From Acarospora socialis (taxonomy: Eukaryota > Ascomycota > Lecanoromycetes > Acarosporales > Acarosporaceae): a stretch of DNA of 64,000 bases. Positions 46,105-58,700 of the stretch are shown here, piece after piece (position 1 is the first letter of the stretch; each line of letters begins with the position of its first letter). Location of the stretch: NCBI GenBank assembly GCA_025617375.2, contig JAMYGW020000003.1, positions 1,798,001 to 1,862,000 of the forward strand, read 5' to 3'. The notes beneath the pieces are model-generated. The model ran no database searches. It was not told the origin of the DNA and saw only the letters and a list, made by a program, of their open reading frames with translations. Both the position numbers and the translations under genes were made by a program.

Positions 46105-49100
46105 AATATTGACTTTTTTTTTCAAAATGTTGAAGTGTTCTCACACAGTTCTTGAGATTTTCTCTTGATTTTCAGATATTTTCTGAGATATTATAATCTT
46201 TTCATATTACAAGATAGTGAACTTCTCTACTAATCATTCTTTTCTTTAGAATATTTTTAATTTTATATTTTTCATCAGATTTAACAGATATTTCAGTGAT
46301 TTAAAGTGATATAAACTGATCACAGTGCTGTAACATGAATGCATGAAATATCAGATGTATTCTCATTTCTCTGAGTAAATCTAATTCATAACTTAATTTC
46401 TTGATATTTCATATGATCTTAAATGATTCAATGCTCTTATTTTTCAGCTTCTTGCTTTTTTCTTTGATTCATATGTTGTTCATTTTTAAGTATATCTTTT
46501 TTTCTTCTTCAAATGATTTTATCTTTGTTGTTTGTTTCATCTGCTGTTCAATCTGTCTCATTAAATTTTGATGCAGTTTCTTTATCTAAATGATATTTAA
46601 AATCATTTTTTAACTCTGTGATCTGTGTTCTCTGAGATCTCATTATATCTCTGAATTATAGTTATAATTCACATAGAAAGATGTTTCTCTCATGATTTCA
46701 TTTTTAGTGTTGTTGTATGCAAACTGTGCTGTTGATAATAGTTGTACTCAGTTATTTTAACTCTTATTGATGTAGTGTCTCAAGTATGTTTTTATTGTTT
46801 AATTCATTCATTCACTTTGTTCATCTGTCTGTGAGTGATATATCATCAATATTTTATGTTTTATTTCAAGTTTGACTGTAAATGTTTCTTAAAACTTGCT
46901 TATAAACAACTTGTCTCTGTCAGTAATAAATTCTTTTGATAATCTGTGATTATCAATTAATTCTTGCAGTATAATGTATGTCAATACTGATGCTGTCACA
47001 GTTTCTCTGAATGAAATGAACATTGTGTACTTAATTAATTTGTTTATTATGATTAATATACTGTTGAATTTCACTTCTCATACTGAGTTCTTTGATAACA
47101 GTAACTTTATAATGAAGTTCATGATAATTAACTTTCACAGTGCATTCAGAGTGTCTAGTTATGTTATTTCATTATATTGTTTATCTTAATTAATTTTATT
47201 TCTTCAGCATGAATCACACACAGTGATCATCTTAATGACTCAATTTCTAAAATTGCTAACATTGTGTCTTTTTTGCACAAGATTCTCTGTGTATTTGATT
47301 TCTAGATATCTGCTGACTCTGTTATAATGATACATTTTAATGAGTTTTTTGTCTGTTAAGAAAGCTTGCTTTATTTTGTGTATTGCTGCTAAGTTCTTTA
47401 TGAGAATTCTGTTGTCATCTTTGCTTAAAATTTTAATGTATACTGTCTGTATATCTTCATGATCAAATTGTCTGCTTAAGACATCTGCTTTATTATTTTT
47501 ATTACTTTTCTTATAATAAATTTGAAATTCATAATCTGCTAATTGTTCTGTTCAATAAATCTATTGTTGATTGAGTTCTTTTGTTGTTGCAAAGTTTTTC
47601 AGATTCTTGTGATCTGTATAGATATGAATTGATTTGTTTGTTTTTGTGAAATAAGATCTTCAATCTTGCAATATCTTTACTATTGCAAGAAGTTTCTTAT
47701 TATGAATCTCATATTTTTTCTTGAGTTCAGATAGTTTTCTAAATTGATACACTATGAATTTTTGTTGTTCATTCTTAATCTAATATAAACATGTATTTAC
47801 TATGAAATCTGAAGCATTGATTTTCAATGTTTTTTTACATATTGAATTGAGTATTCTCAGATGTGTTGTTTCATTAAAACTTCTCTTTAATATATAAAAT
47901 GCATTTTTCTGCTTCTTCTTTCAATGTTATTTTTTACTTTTGTGTATTAAATGTGTTAATGATTCTGCTATTCTTGTGTAATTTGATATGAACTTTTGAT
48001 AGTAATTCATTAATTCTAGAAAGACTTGTACTTTCTTAATCTGTTTTGATGTTGATCAGTCTCTGACTGCTTCTGTTTTCTTTGAATTTTTCTTAATTTG
48101 TTTAAATTAAATTACATAATTTAGAAACTCAACTTTCTTGATCTCAAATCTGCTTTTTGACTTTTTCATATACAAAACTTTTTCATTAAGCTTTGTTAGT
48201 ATCTTCTGCACATACTTGTAATGTATTTTAAGATCTTTTGAATATATCAGAATATCATTAAAATATATAATCACAAAATCATTGAGATACTCTCTTAATA
48301 TGTCATTGATTAGTTTCTGAAAGATAACTGAGACATTTTTCAGCTTAAATGACATAACTGTATACTCATAATGTTTATATTTCATTCAGAATGCTGTTTT
48401 TCATTCTTTATCTTCTTTCATTCTGACTCAATAGTAGACATTCTTGAGATCTAAGTTCATAAATTACTTAGTCTTATCTAATTAGTTCTGCAACTCTTCT
48501 ATCAATGATAAAGAATAATTGTCTTGATGAATTATTTTGTTGAGTTGTCTGTAATCAATACATAATCATTTTTTGTCATTCTTTTTTGATATAAACAGAA
48601 TTGAATATTCTGTTGATGACTTTGATGATTTTATGAATTTTTTCTTGAGATTCTTGTTAAGATAAGTTTTAACTTTCTTGAGTTGATCTCTGCTCATTGA
48701 ATATAATGATATTCACTTAAATTGTTTTTTGTTCAATAACAATATTTTGTAATCTCATGACTTATACTTCAGTAAACTCATCTCTGATTGTTCAAAGATT
48801 TTATATGTGTTCTTGACTATGTATATCTCTTTTATAACTTAATTAATTTTCAGATTCTTTTTGTGCAATCAGAACATCTTTAACATTGTATTATATCTGA
48901 TTGATTTCATGATATTGAACATTATCTCTTGTGTGTTTTCAAGAATTGAGACTTTCACACAGATTTTCTCATCAATTCTTTCAATAATTTCATTCATCAT
49001 TCATATATTAAATGAACAGTGCACTCACTGTGTTTCTAATCTCAACATATTGATTATTTTATGATTCATAATGTTACTGTTCACTTCAAAATCTATTAAT

Positions 49101-51065
49101 GCATTGATTTGATGTTCATTGATCATAATTGTGATTCATATTTGATAATTATTATTATGTTTTTGAAATATTGTTAGCTTCTTGTTCTCTAATCTCATTA
49201 AGAAAGCTTTTTATTTTTTGACTCATCTGATTGTTCAGTTCATCTTTAAAGTTCTTGAAATCATCTTGATTTTCTTTCAATCATAAGATTTATATACTCT
49301 AGACTGTGTCACTCAATGTATTTTTTTAAGTGTAGTTGAGATTCATACTGATTCTACTTCATCTACAACTGACTCTTTAAGACTTTTACTCTTTGCAGAA
49401 ATTCAAATAACATATATTTTTTGCTGAAGATTCATCTGTCTTCATTCTGCATAATATACTCTTTAGATAGATGTATTTCAATCTTGTGACTTTTTGTCTT
49501 TTATACAAGAAATTTTGACAATACTGCATCATTACTGTTGAAATATTCATCTTTAACAGTCATTATCAGCTCATTCAGTTGATCATATGTCTTTTGTTCT
49601 TTCATATTCTTGTGTTGTGTTTTCTGTTTTTAAACTTGCATTTTTTACTCAAACTTGTTCTTCTTGAATTGAAGCTTTTCTTTTTTCAACATCTTATGTT
49701 GATTTTCTGAGTGCTGATATGCTTTCTTCAACTTTATATTAACTTTTCATTTATTGTTTTCTTTCTGATCTGCATTCAAATTCAGTGCTTATTAAATATT
49801 ATTGCTGTAGTCTTTTTTTATCTGAGTTTCTTAAGTATCAATCTCTTTAATTTCAGCATTAAGAATGTTTTTCTTAACATATTCTTTTGTTAAAATAACT
49901 AATTTTTTTTTGTAAATTGATCTGTTACATTCATCTTTGTTTTTTCTTTTAAATTTCTGTGAGTATCATTCAACTTTATTTTTTGTGTTCATGTATACTC
50001 TGCATATGTCATTGTAACAGATTGTTCAGCTGAGAATGTTGTGCACTATATGTGTATTCTTCTTGACTGTCACTGCAATATTTTTTCTTTTTATTCAAGA
50101 TTTGTTACATTCTCAAACAAGATTTCTGAATTTTCTGTAGTTATAATATATTTATGTTTTGTTTTGCAGTGTCATCTAAGACTTAGTGAATCACTTTATC
50201 TGACATTCAAACTTCACTCATTTAGTCTTTTATGACTTCTGACAGTGCTTCTTGATCATATTAAAATTTTTAGAGTTTGTCTTTTTATATCTTATCAATG
50301 AAACATATTGCTTGACTCACAGTCAGAAGCTTTCTTCTTGATCTTTTATCATAAATGATATTCAATATTTTTTTCATTTTATCTGTTGTTCTCACTGACA
50401 AGTATCAATATTAATACTTAGATTATTTATTCTCTGAAGATTGTTTGATTATTCTGTTCAGACTATTTTGTCTTTAATGAACTTTCTTAACTCACAATAA
50501 TACTGATAGATAAGTGCTTCATTATTTTATCTGATAAGTGCTGTTAACTGCTGAAACTTTGTGACATATACTGCTGCTGATTCATTCTGTCACAAGATAT
50601 GAATTTGTTTTTTTGCTGCTCTCTTTTTGTTAATTATTTTAAAGACTTTCTTGAGTTTTTTCTTAAACTGTTTATAGTCATTGAATATAGACTTCACATC
50701 TGTGTTACATTCTTTGTATTTTTTTTCTAGAAACTCATGCAGCTTGAGATCAACTTAATTGAAAACTGTATTCACAAGATAGATTGTTGCAAACAGTATC
50801 TTTTCTTTCTTAATTAATTTAAAACTTTAAATTGATTGAATCTGATGTACAGATCAAACTTAATCACAAAGATTTGCAATTTTTCTCATTCTTCATCAAA
50901 AATATTCAGTATCTGTATCTTAGATGCACTCAGAGATAATTGTATTGTGTAAACTGACATTATCATTAATTGTGTCATCATTCTATCTGAAGTAGATGAT
51001 AGAAATGAGTTTGCTTAAATTTATCTCAAGAACAAAATTGAAACATTCTTCTGTGTGTCAGACAT
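46105..51065 (-). pseudogene. gag-pol: gag-pol remnant of copy C
   Basis: Starts MSDT at 51065. The knuckle is lost (YYNYRKFRNLV). RT is partly open at 48385-48107 (MKYKHYEYTVMSFKLKN ... IIYFNDILIYSKDL), so YxDD reads YFND. RNase H is at about 48050-47500, integrase about 47350-46500 with an open piece at 47074-46889 (KFNSILIIINKLIKYTMF), and the chromodomain near 46215-46120. It is more mutated than copy B. Same family and domain order. Confidence 0.92.
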
Positions 51066-51096
51066 TGTATTTGTTATATTATAAGAGTATTTAAAG

Positions 51097-51447
51097 TGTA
51101 ACATTTTAATCTGAGCTTTCTTGAATATATAAAACTAAAAGTTTATGCTTATTAATATAATGACTGATCTGAAACAGTTCTGATCTTTAATTCTTAAATG
51201 ATTATTTAAGTTGAATATGATTGTTTTTATAAGAAAAATGATTTTACTATATAGTGAGCTTGCTTGTCAAGCTCACTGTTGAGCATGTTGAGACAGTTTG
51301 CTCATGCAACTCATCAAGCTTGCTTGTTAAACTCACTGTTAAGCATGTTAAGATATTACATGACTGCTGTTTAGATATTCTCTGAATATACTCTCTCTGT
51401 GTGTACACATCAGTTTGTTTTTAGTTCATTCTGACTTGATTGTAACA
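51097..51447 (-). repeat. 5' LTR of copy C
   Basis: 351 bp. It has the internal 60-bp tandem duplication (AGCTTGCTTGT at 51257 and 51317) and the CTATATAG box near 51247. Confidence 0.93.
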
Positions 51448-51452
51448 TAAAG
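51448..51452 (+). repeat. target site duplication of copy C, right
   Basis: TAAAG, identical to 45226-45230. Confidence 0.85.
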
Positions 51453-51559
51453 CTGTAGATATTTCATTTCAATAAATCACATATGAACTCATTCTCACTG
51501 ATCAATGTAATCAATTGTCTTAAGCAAGTCTTCAAAAAGCTTGTTATGCACTGAAGAAA

Positions 51560-52035
51560 ATCAACATCACAAACAAAACTCAAGTAATTAGATCTGAAGT
51601 AGCAGAAATTATTAAAACTGATGAACTAGAGACTCAAACTTCAAAGTTAATATACAAGCTGAACAAAAGAATATTACTATGTTCTGCAATAAGAGTTCAC
51701 ACAAATAGCAAAAAGCTCAATTCTTTGATCAACCAACCATATCTCATTGAGCAAGATTCTGATTCAAAGAATATAATAAAGAGAACTGAGTTTTATGAGA
51801 TGCAAGAACAGAGTAAATCAAGATGAAGTGATTCATCTAACTCACTCATAAGAGAGATTGTGAGCATTGAAAGAAGTAAGTGAATGTTTTATGCATGCTT
51901 TGTGTCTTGTCAAAATGCCATTGAGCTTCTGTCAATGCAAGATGAAGATAATGAAGAGATATCTTGAATAACTCATAGAGAATTTTAGAATCTTTCTTAC
52001 AAGTAGCTCAAATCAGTTTTCTTGACCTGAAAAAC
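51560..52035 (+). pseudogene. decayed frame of unknown family
   Basis: About 158 codons in one + phase whose early part is open for about 85 codons (KLIYKLNKRILLCSAIRVHT; NSLINQPYLIEQDSDSKNI), then interrupted by TGA codons (SKSR-TGA-SDSSNSLIREI; FYACFVSCQNAIELLSMQDE). It retains two CC in a row of text at 51736-51744. No family recognised. It lies tail to tail with the kinase remnant. Confidence 0.35.
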
Positions 52036-52119
52036 AATGTCAAGAAGTTAATCTTGAAATAAACACTTCTAAGCACTCACTCTTATTTACTTCTGTATTC
52101 TCATTTTCAAATTCTTTCA

Positions 52120-54402
52120 CTATAGCAAATCAGAGAGCTCACAATTCTTCAACATTTTCAGATTTTTCTGTGCTTTCTGAAGTATTTTCTTCATTTAAGA
52201 GTAAAGCTTTGAGTCTTTACTTTTCTCACATGATTTATTCATTGAAAAGATCTTTCTTCACAATCTGTTGACTCATGAAATCAATGACTGATAGTAGAAC
52301 ATAAAGTTGTTCATTACTGTTCTGAGAAAAAATGCTTTCTTTATGATGATACTCAACTTCAGCTTTGTCAGTTCTTCTGTGTTTACATAATTTCACTTAT
52401 CAAACTTTGAAACAACTTTCTTCTCATTTGACTCATTATAGTGAATGCAGATTCAGAGCAGCATTCAGAAAAATAACTCAAAATTATACATAAATGAATA
52501 CTTCTTGTTCAGAAGCATCTCAATAATCATAAATACTCTTGTGTTAATCTTGTTTCATACTTCTGAAGATTTCTTTTGTTGTTTTTTGATTGCAAGATTG
52601 AAGTTGATTAAAAATGACTGTCAGAAAGAATTGTCATATTTTTTTGTTCATTATGAGATTGCTGATTGAAATGTCACACTGAAGCATGTCAGCTCATGTG
52701 TGTGAAGATTTATATTCTTTGATGTAATTCTTCAATACAGCAAGCATGATGATCTGAGAGCTTGTCTTGTAAATAGTCTTCTCATAGTCACAAACAATGA
52801 TGCAATAATATACTCAATTCTGTATTGCAGAGCTTCTTTTATCTTTGATTGAAGAGCTTGAGCATGTACACTTGCTGAGTAAAAAAAATCTTTTAATATA
52901 ACTGAATGATCTCTTCTGTCTGATATTACTGATGCTGATACTTCAGTTTTTTCTTGTATCACTTTGCACTTCAACTGTACTCAAAGACATTATAGAGTCT
53001 TCTGATTTGTAATTTGTCACTTTGATAATATTTAAATCTTTGTAAACATTATTGTGAATGTTGTTGTTCTGATCACTTATGTGAACTGTTTCATGATAAT
53101 GATATCTCATTATATTGATCATTTCTTTCTTCATTACTTCACACAGCAGTGCATCTTCTTTCTTATGTTCAAAATACTGTCATGAGTTCTTAATGACAAG
53201 AATCATCTTAAATTTGTTTTCTTTGTGATGTGCTTTTCAGCAAGTCATTGCTCAATTAACAACACATGATACTTACTTTATAAATTCATCAAGAACAAGA
53301 TGTTTTATCTGATTGTTGCATATGATCTCAATGTATCACTTGTCATTCAATGCTAAAATAGTAAAGTCAAATTCAAGCTGCTCTTCATTCATTCAGAGAT
53401 ATCTCAACACTGCTGAGACAAACTGCAGTTCATCTTTGTTTATATCAAATAATAAAGATGTAATGTCTCTGACCTGATCAAACTCTCACAGCTGTATGAC
53501 AGATTCACAAAGAATAAAATCTAAAATAAAGCAACAAGTATTTTGAGTGACAAGCATCTTTCTTTCATATCTTCTCAGATCAAGTCATGTCTTCAAGAAT
53601 GTATCAGAGCTCAGATTGCTCTTCAGCTTTTCTGACATGAGAATTTGTGATCAATAGTGTTTTGAGTCTTTGCTGACATTTGAATCATCAACAAAATCAA
53701 ATTCAGTTTGTGCTCAGCTGTGAATTCATGCAAGAATCAATTAAACTGCATTAAAAGTCTTCATCAAGTCTTTAGAGTCAACTTCTGTTCTTTTACTAAA
53801 TTAAAAAACAAGTTGATCTGTTCTGCAAATCACTTCAAGATCTTTTTTTTCTTTGCACTTTCAGATCAGTCATATCAGTCACTCTTCTCTCTGTACAAGA
53901 AATTGTCTTTTTTTTTGCATTTTCTGAAAACAGTGATGTCTATCACCTTTAGATTTCTCACTTCTTCAAAGAATACTTCATAGAAGTCAGAAATCTCAAC
54001 ATAATAAGATTTTAGCTTCTTCTTCAGCACATTATCTACATATTTTCTGTGTTCAGATGAGCTGACAAAGCTGTTTGTGGTGTGCAAGTATGAAGTTAAA
54101 GTGAGATATGATAGTGATCACAGAGAAAGTGTGAATTCAATGACAATGACATAGATTTTATTTCAGATAATCTCATCAGATTTATTAGTAAGAACTGCAT
54201 TTAGAAGAGAGATGATTTATTTGATGTTGAAATTGTTGCTGTAAACTGCTGTATGAAGTTTTGAAAGATTATCAAGAAAACTCTTGCTATCACTGCAGAA
54301 AGATAGTAGACAAGAGACATGAAGAATTTGCAACACTGATATAAGATTGAGTGTTAAATTTTGAAGATCTACAGGTATTAAAGACACTTTATGACAGATC
54401 AA
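52120..54402 (-). pseudogene. FunK1-type fungal protein kinase
   Basis: Broken gene of the fungal-specific FunK1 kinase family. In translation order: N-terminal region from about 54402; FVSSSEHRKYVDNVLKKKL near 54070 and SDFYEVFFEEVRNLKV near 53990; AKKKKILK-TGA-FAEQ near 53840; FDINKDELQF-like text near 53440; then the kinase lobe. The catalytic-loop Asp is in LQCDISISNLIMNK near 52690-52650, the Mg-binding segment is INFNLAIKK (family DxDLA) near 52600, and the activation part is NTRVFMIIEMLL. The C-terminal lobe, to about 52380, is very clear (KYSFMYNFELFF, WICIHYNESNEK, VVSKFDK), followed by YYQSLISWVNR and KLYSxMKKILQKAQKN. It ends at TAG 52120. Trp and Arg codons are TGA throughout; at least one phase change, possibly an intron. 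The catalytic His-Arg of HRD is not present. Confidence 0.9.
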
Positions 54403-55008
54403 TGTATATTATCTTCATTGTTCATCTGATACAACACATTCAAGAGACTAGAGATGTTTAATGTTACACATGCTGATTTAAATGAATTACAAAAGAAATT
54501 TAATCATTTTTCAATAGATTTGCTTCTGATTATTTCTGATTGAAAGAGATTGATTATTGAGAGAAGAAGTCACACAAGTTACATCAAAATTGTCAACATG
54601 ACAGACAGATAGACAATATAAAAGATGCTCTCATATACTGTACATTATGATTAGAGAAGCTAGAAGCAGTGAGGTGTCAAAGAGATAGAGATGTGATGAG
54701 AAAGATGAAAAGTGCAATGAACAATGTCAAAAGATAGAGTGCAGAGACTGACAGCAAGATTTTGTATCACATTATGATGCAGAGTGACTAAGTATATTAC
54801 TAAGCACTAAGTAAGCAATTACTTCTCTTAACAGAAATTCTGTCATCAGAATCTATTCACATTTCATAACATTATTGACTTTATGAGCTCATTATGTTCA
54901 CTCTGCACACAGAGTCAATTTTACAGATGAGATTTTGAAGACACTGATAGCAAAGACTGACAGCTTTCTGTCAGCTATAAATATTCATATACTTGTCAGA
55001 GATTTATG
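54403..55008. other. decayed spacer
   Basis: About 600 bp between the kinase remnant and the GH18 fragment. No gene or repeat seen. Confidence 0.3.
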
Positions 55009-55087
55009 CAGATGCTGTCATTAGAGACTACATTAAGACTGATGTACTGATCAACAAAATCACTTTGAATATATCACTCTATGATTT
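55009..55087 (+). pseudogene. GH18 chitinase fragment (duplicate)
   Basis: 79 bp, nearly identical to 37362-37440 inside the chitinase pseudogene (CAGATGCTGTCATTAGAGAC at the start). It encodes the DAVIRDYIKTDVLINKITL segment of the barrel. The few differences I see are transitions. Sequence on both sides does not continue the match, so this is a short duplicated scrap rather than a second full gene. Confidence 0.85.
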
Positions 55088-55169
55088 TAGAGAAGTTGCT
55101 GGTTGAGCATCACAGTAGAAGATATGAGACAGTTGTTGAGACTGCAGTATGTCTAGCATTTAGAATTTA

Positions 55170-55784
55170 GCAAAACTAAAAGCACATGAAGTCACAGTGA
55201 TTAGTGAAATATATGTTTAAATATGAAAAATGTACATCTTGCTTGATTAGAAGCATGCTGAGTTAGTATCTCTATGTAGTAAAGATACAAGAGCTTATCA
55301 GTTTAAATTCAGAATGCATTAAAGTCAGCTGACTTTATTCACATACTCAGCAGTGATTATGCAGAAAAGATGAGCTTTTAAATATGCAATTCAATTCATA
55401 GTGACAGCACAAATTAACAAGTACTTAGAAACAGAAGCAGAAGATTGATTTATTATTAAAGTCATTATATATCATTCTGAACTCACAGAAGAGACACTGA
55501 GATCTGTAATCTTTATGAATATCAGTACTTTTCATCTTTTCAGAAGTAAAACAACTCACAAATTTCTTGATCTTTCACTCAGAACACCATCTTTTTCTTC
55601 TTTATTTATGAATACAACTTCTTCATTCACTGCTGCAGTTCATATTTCTTTGCATATTTCTTTCTCACTTTCATGCTTAGATGCTTCATCTTCAACATCT
55701 TTTATATATCATGAAAATATCAATAAAAGTCATACTGAATACTCTGAACACCAAAGTGCTGCTGAGTCAGAAATTGTGTGTTGA
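55170..55784 (+). pseudogene. decayed frame with open 89-codon tail, unrecognised
   Basis: One + phase from about 55170, six C-to-T type stops in the first 115 codons (AKLKAHEVTVISEIYV; KDTRAYQFKFRMH; FKYAIQFIVTAQINKYLETE), then open from 55515 to 55784 with a Ser/Thr-rich, probably disordered tail (DLSLRTPSFSSLFMNTTSSF). It ends at TGA. Family unknown. It follows the GH18 fragment by 80 bp. Confidence 0.4.
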
Positions 55785-58700
55785 AGATGCACTACACATT
55801 AATTTAAATCTTCTTTAAATTCATCTGATGATATCAGATAAAATATAACTTTTTTTCTTTGTATATTGAGTGTCTTCAGACTGAGGTTTGATCTGCAAAA
55901 GAGAAGATAATGATGATAATGAAGAAGAAGATGATGATGAAGAAGAATATAAAGTGAAAACATATCAAAAGTATTGACTCACACAAGCTAAGCAAGTCTG
56001 TACTGTCATAGACATCAAAGTGTAGAAAGAACATGCAGAAGATAATGATGACATCATAAAAATTCAGAAGACTGCTGATTGATTAATTTCTGAATTTAAA
56101 AGTGATGAACTTTCAATGTCACTTCTGTTCAGAATTCAGCATGATGATGATCATTCTTCACAGTAGAAGTGCTATTTTTCTGATGTGAATAGATGAGAAA
56201 TTCAAAGATTTCATGATAGACTTGAACAAAACAAATGAACAAACATCAGACAATGACAATAACAACAGCAATGATAACAGCACAAAAGTCACAAAAGCAG
56301 CAGCATCACATCTCTAAAAGAAGCTCAATGCATTTAAGTTGCAGCAACTCAATCTAACACTCATGAATCTCATCACATTCTACAACATTAATCAGCTCTT
56401 AGTTCAGCAGAGAACTTATCAGTTGTATTAACAGTCAACAAATACATATGACAACATCAGATAGAACTCTGACTTTGATACTTCATGATGCAGTAAATTG
56501 TCTCACAGAATGTATTTAATAAATGCTTGAAATTATCTTGAGAGAATAACTTTAATCATTCAATCTTAACAGAACATACTGTGTAGATATCTGTCATCTT
56601 ACTTTGAAGATATCTGAAATGACAGCAGTGATCAGTTTGATGTACAAGCTGTAGAAATAAGATCATTGCTGATTTTCTAGCAAATGAAAATGATATCTGA
56701 TCAAGTAAAGAAACATTATTAAAATTTCACTTCACTACTGCAAATGATGACATCTTCTGAAGTAAATCAATCTTCACTGAAGAAAAGAATTGCAGTGCAA
56801 TTAACAACACTTAAGACTTTAATAAGTAGAGATTCTTCTAATCATTGTACTCAAAGATTAATCTGTGAATTAAAAGTATGTGAAGAATCACATGACAAAG
56901 ATATGACAGTTTGAGATTAACTTATGAAAAATTGAATAATTCATGAAGACAAAACATGTACAGAATGTGCTTTTGAGCAAACTGCTCAATCATCTATGCA
57001 TAATGATAGTGCAAACTTTGATGTGATTTTTCTCATCAGTTCTTCAGCAGCACTTAGTGCAGTTTACACACTATTTGAATCTTATGAATCAGATTGCAGA
57101 ATTATTGAAGATTAAGCTTAAAATCAGTCAGAAGTGATCAAAGAAAATGAAAATAATAGTGAAGAAGTGTTAATAGAAGTACTTTCAAGAAAGTTGCAGC
57201 AGCAAGATAGCTTGAATGTTCTGAGAGAGTGTTCTTTGCAAGAATTAAATGTCTAGAACATGTATCTTGCATACTTTAAGAATCAAAGACAATAGTTAGC
57301 ATAGTACTGAGATGTTACTCAATCAATGAACTGTTTATGAAGTAGAAAGTGAGAGAATTTTTTGCATGAAAAATATACAATAAAATATCAAGTTTCAACT
57401 CATAAAGTGCAGTGAGTCAGTCACAATCTCTGCTCAGATCAACCTGAATACTTAGAAGATTAATTAAAAATAAAACAATTATATCTAAGAGAAACATGCA
57501 TTGATCAAAACAGCATAATGATTGACTTAGTTCATTGTCAGATAAACAACTTGCAAAAAGACTAAATCAGTCATAAAGTCACTCTTCTCATCTTGCACAA
57601 TACTCTGTTTTATTTCAGCACAATTAATTCTAGAATCATCACAAAGAATGATGAGTGAGACTGATCTAGATCATCTATGAAAAGTCAATTACATCATACT
57701 CAAAACTCACATAGAGTTGCAGCTGATGAGAGATGCAAGAGATTTCATCAAGAATCAGATCAAAGAACTCAATATTAAGTCTATGAAAACACTCTGACTT
57801 CAGTCATTCATCTACTTTGAAGATTGACTGTTGTAATGCAAACATCTGTGTGATGAAGTGATGATAAGTAAGATAGATCATCTTTGATAAGAAAATCTCA
57901 TCTGAATCTCAATAGAAAAATATTTTTTACAGCTACTTCTGCTCTGACAATGAATCACTCTGTTTTATATTGACTATTGATGTTTATCAATCTACAATGA
58001 AAAGTTATTGAAGTACAGACAAGACACAAAACAGACTTTCATACATTGTTTCTCTGAATGAAGTCATGAACTTATTTAATGAATTATCAGAATACATAGA
58101 GAAATCTCATATAATAGAGAATTCAGAGCTATCTTAACTTCTGAAATGGTTGTTGAAAATAAATCATGAAGATGTGTTTATGTGAGAAGATCAAATTGCA
58201 TTCAAAAATCAAGAAAAAGATGAAGCTACATTCATGTGATTTCAATGAATATGAAATTGAGATTTTCACTTGTACAATCAGTATTAGCAATTCAAATTGA
58301 CAGTGAAATAAGATAGCAAGTTTCTAAAATGTCTTTCAGCATAGCTGATATCTGCTTCTTGTGCAACATGAAAATTCTGTGATTGAATAAATATATGATA
58401 CTCTTGAAAAATAAAAAGAAAGAAAACTTTTAATGTTTGACTTCAAGTCAGAACTATGTCAAAGTATTACTTCAAGAATCAGCTTGAAAAGAAGCAGACT
58501 TCATAAGATTGTCAAATTCACATATGAATAAATATGAAGAAAAAAGAAAATTGACATTTAACTCAATGTTTGAATCAAAATGACTTGCAACTGACTATAA
58601 AATAAATAGATAAGCAGAAGCAGTCACAATACTCTGATTGAACTCTTTTGCAGATAGAAAAAAAGTAGAAAGAAAATTGAAATCAGACACAGTACTTTCA

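Larger units (their letters stand above)
45231..51447 (-). mobile_element. Ty3/Gypsy chromovirus copy C, full length (6217 bp)
   Basis: A second complete element on the minus strand, about 1 kb from copy B and in the same direction. LTRs are 352 and 351 bp with TG...CA ends and target duplication TAAAG. The internal order equals copy B. Its coding part is more decayed (more TAA, Cys-to-Tyr changes, lost ATG of the antisense frame). The LTR shares its outer thirds with copies A and B but has a different middle, so it is a separate LTR subfamily. Confidence 0.96.
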
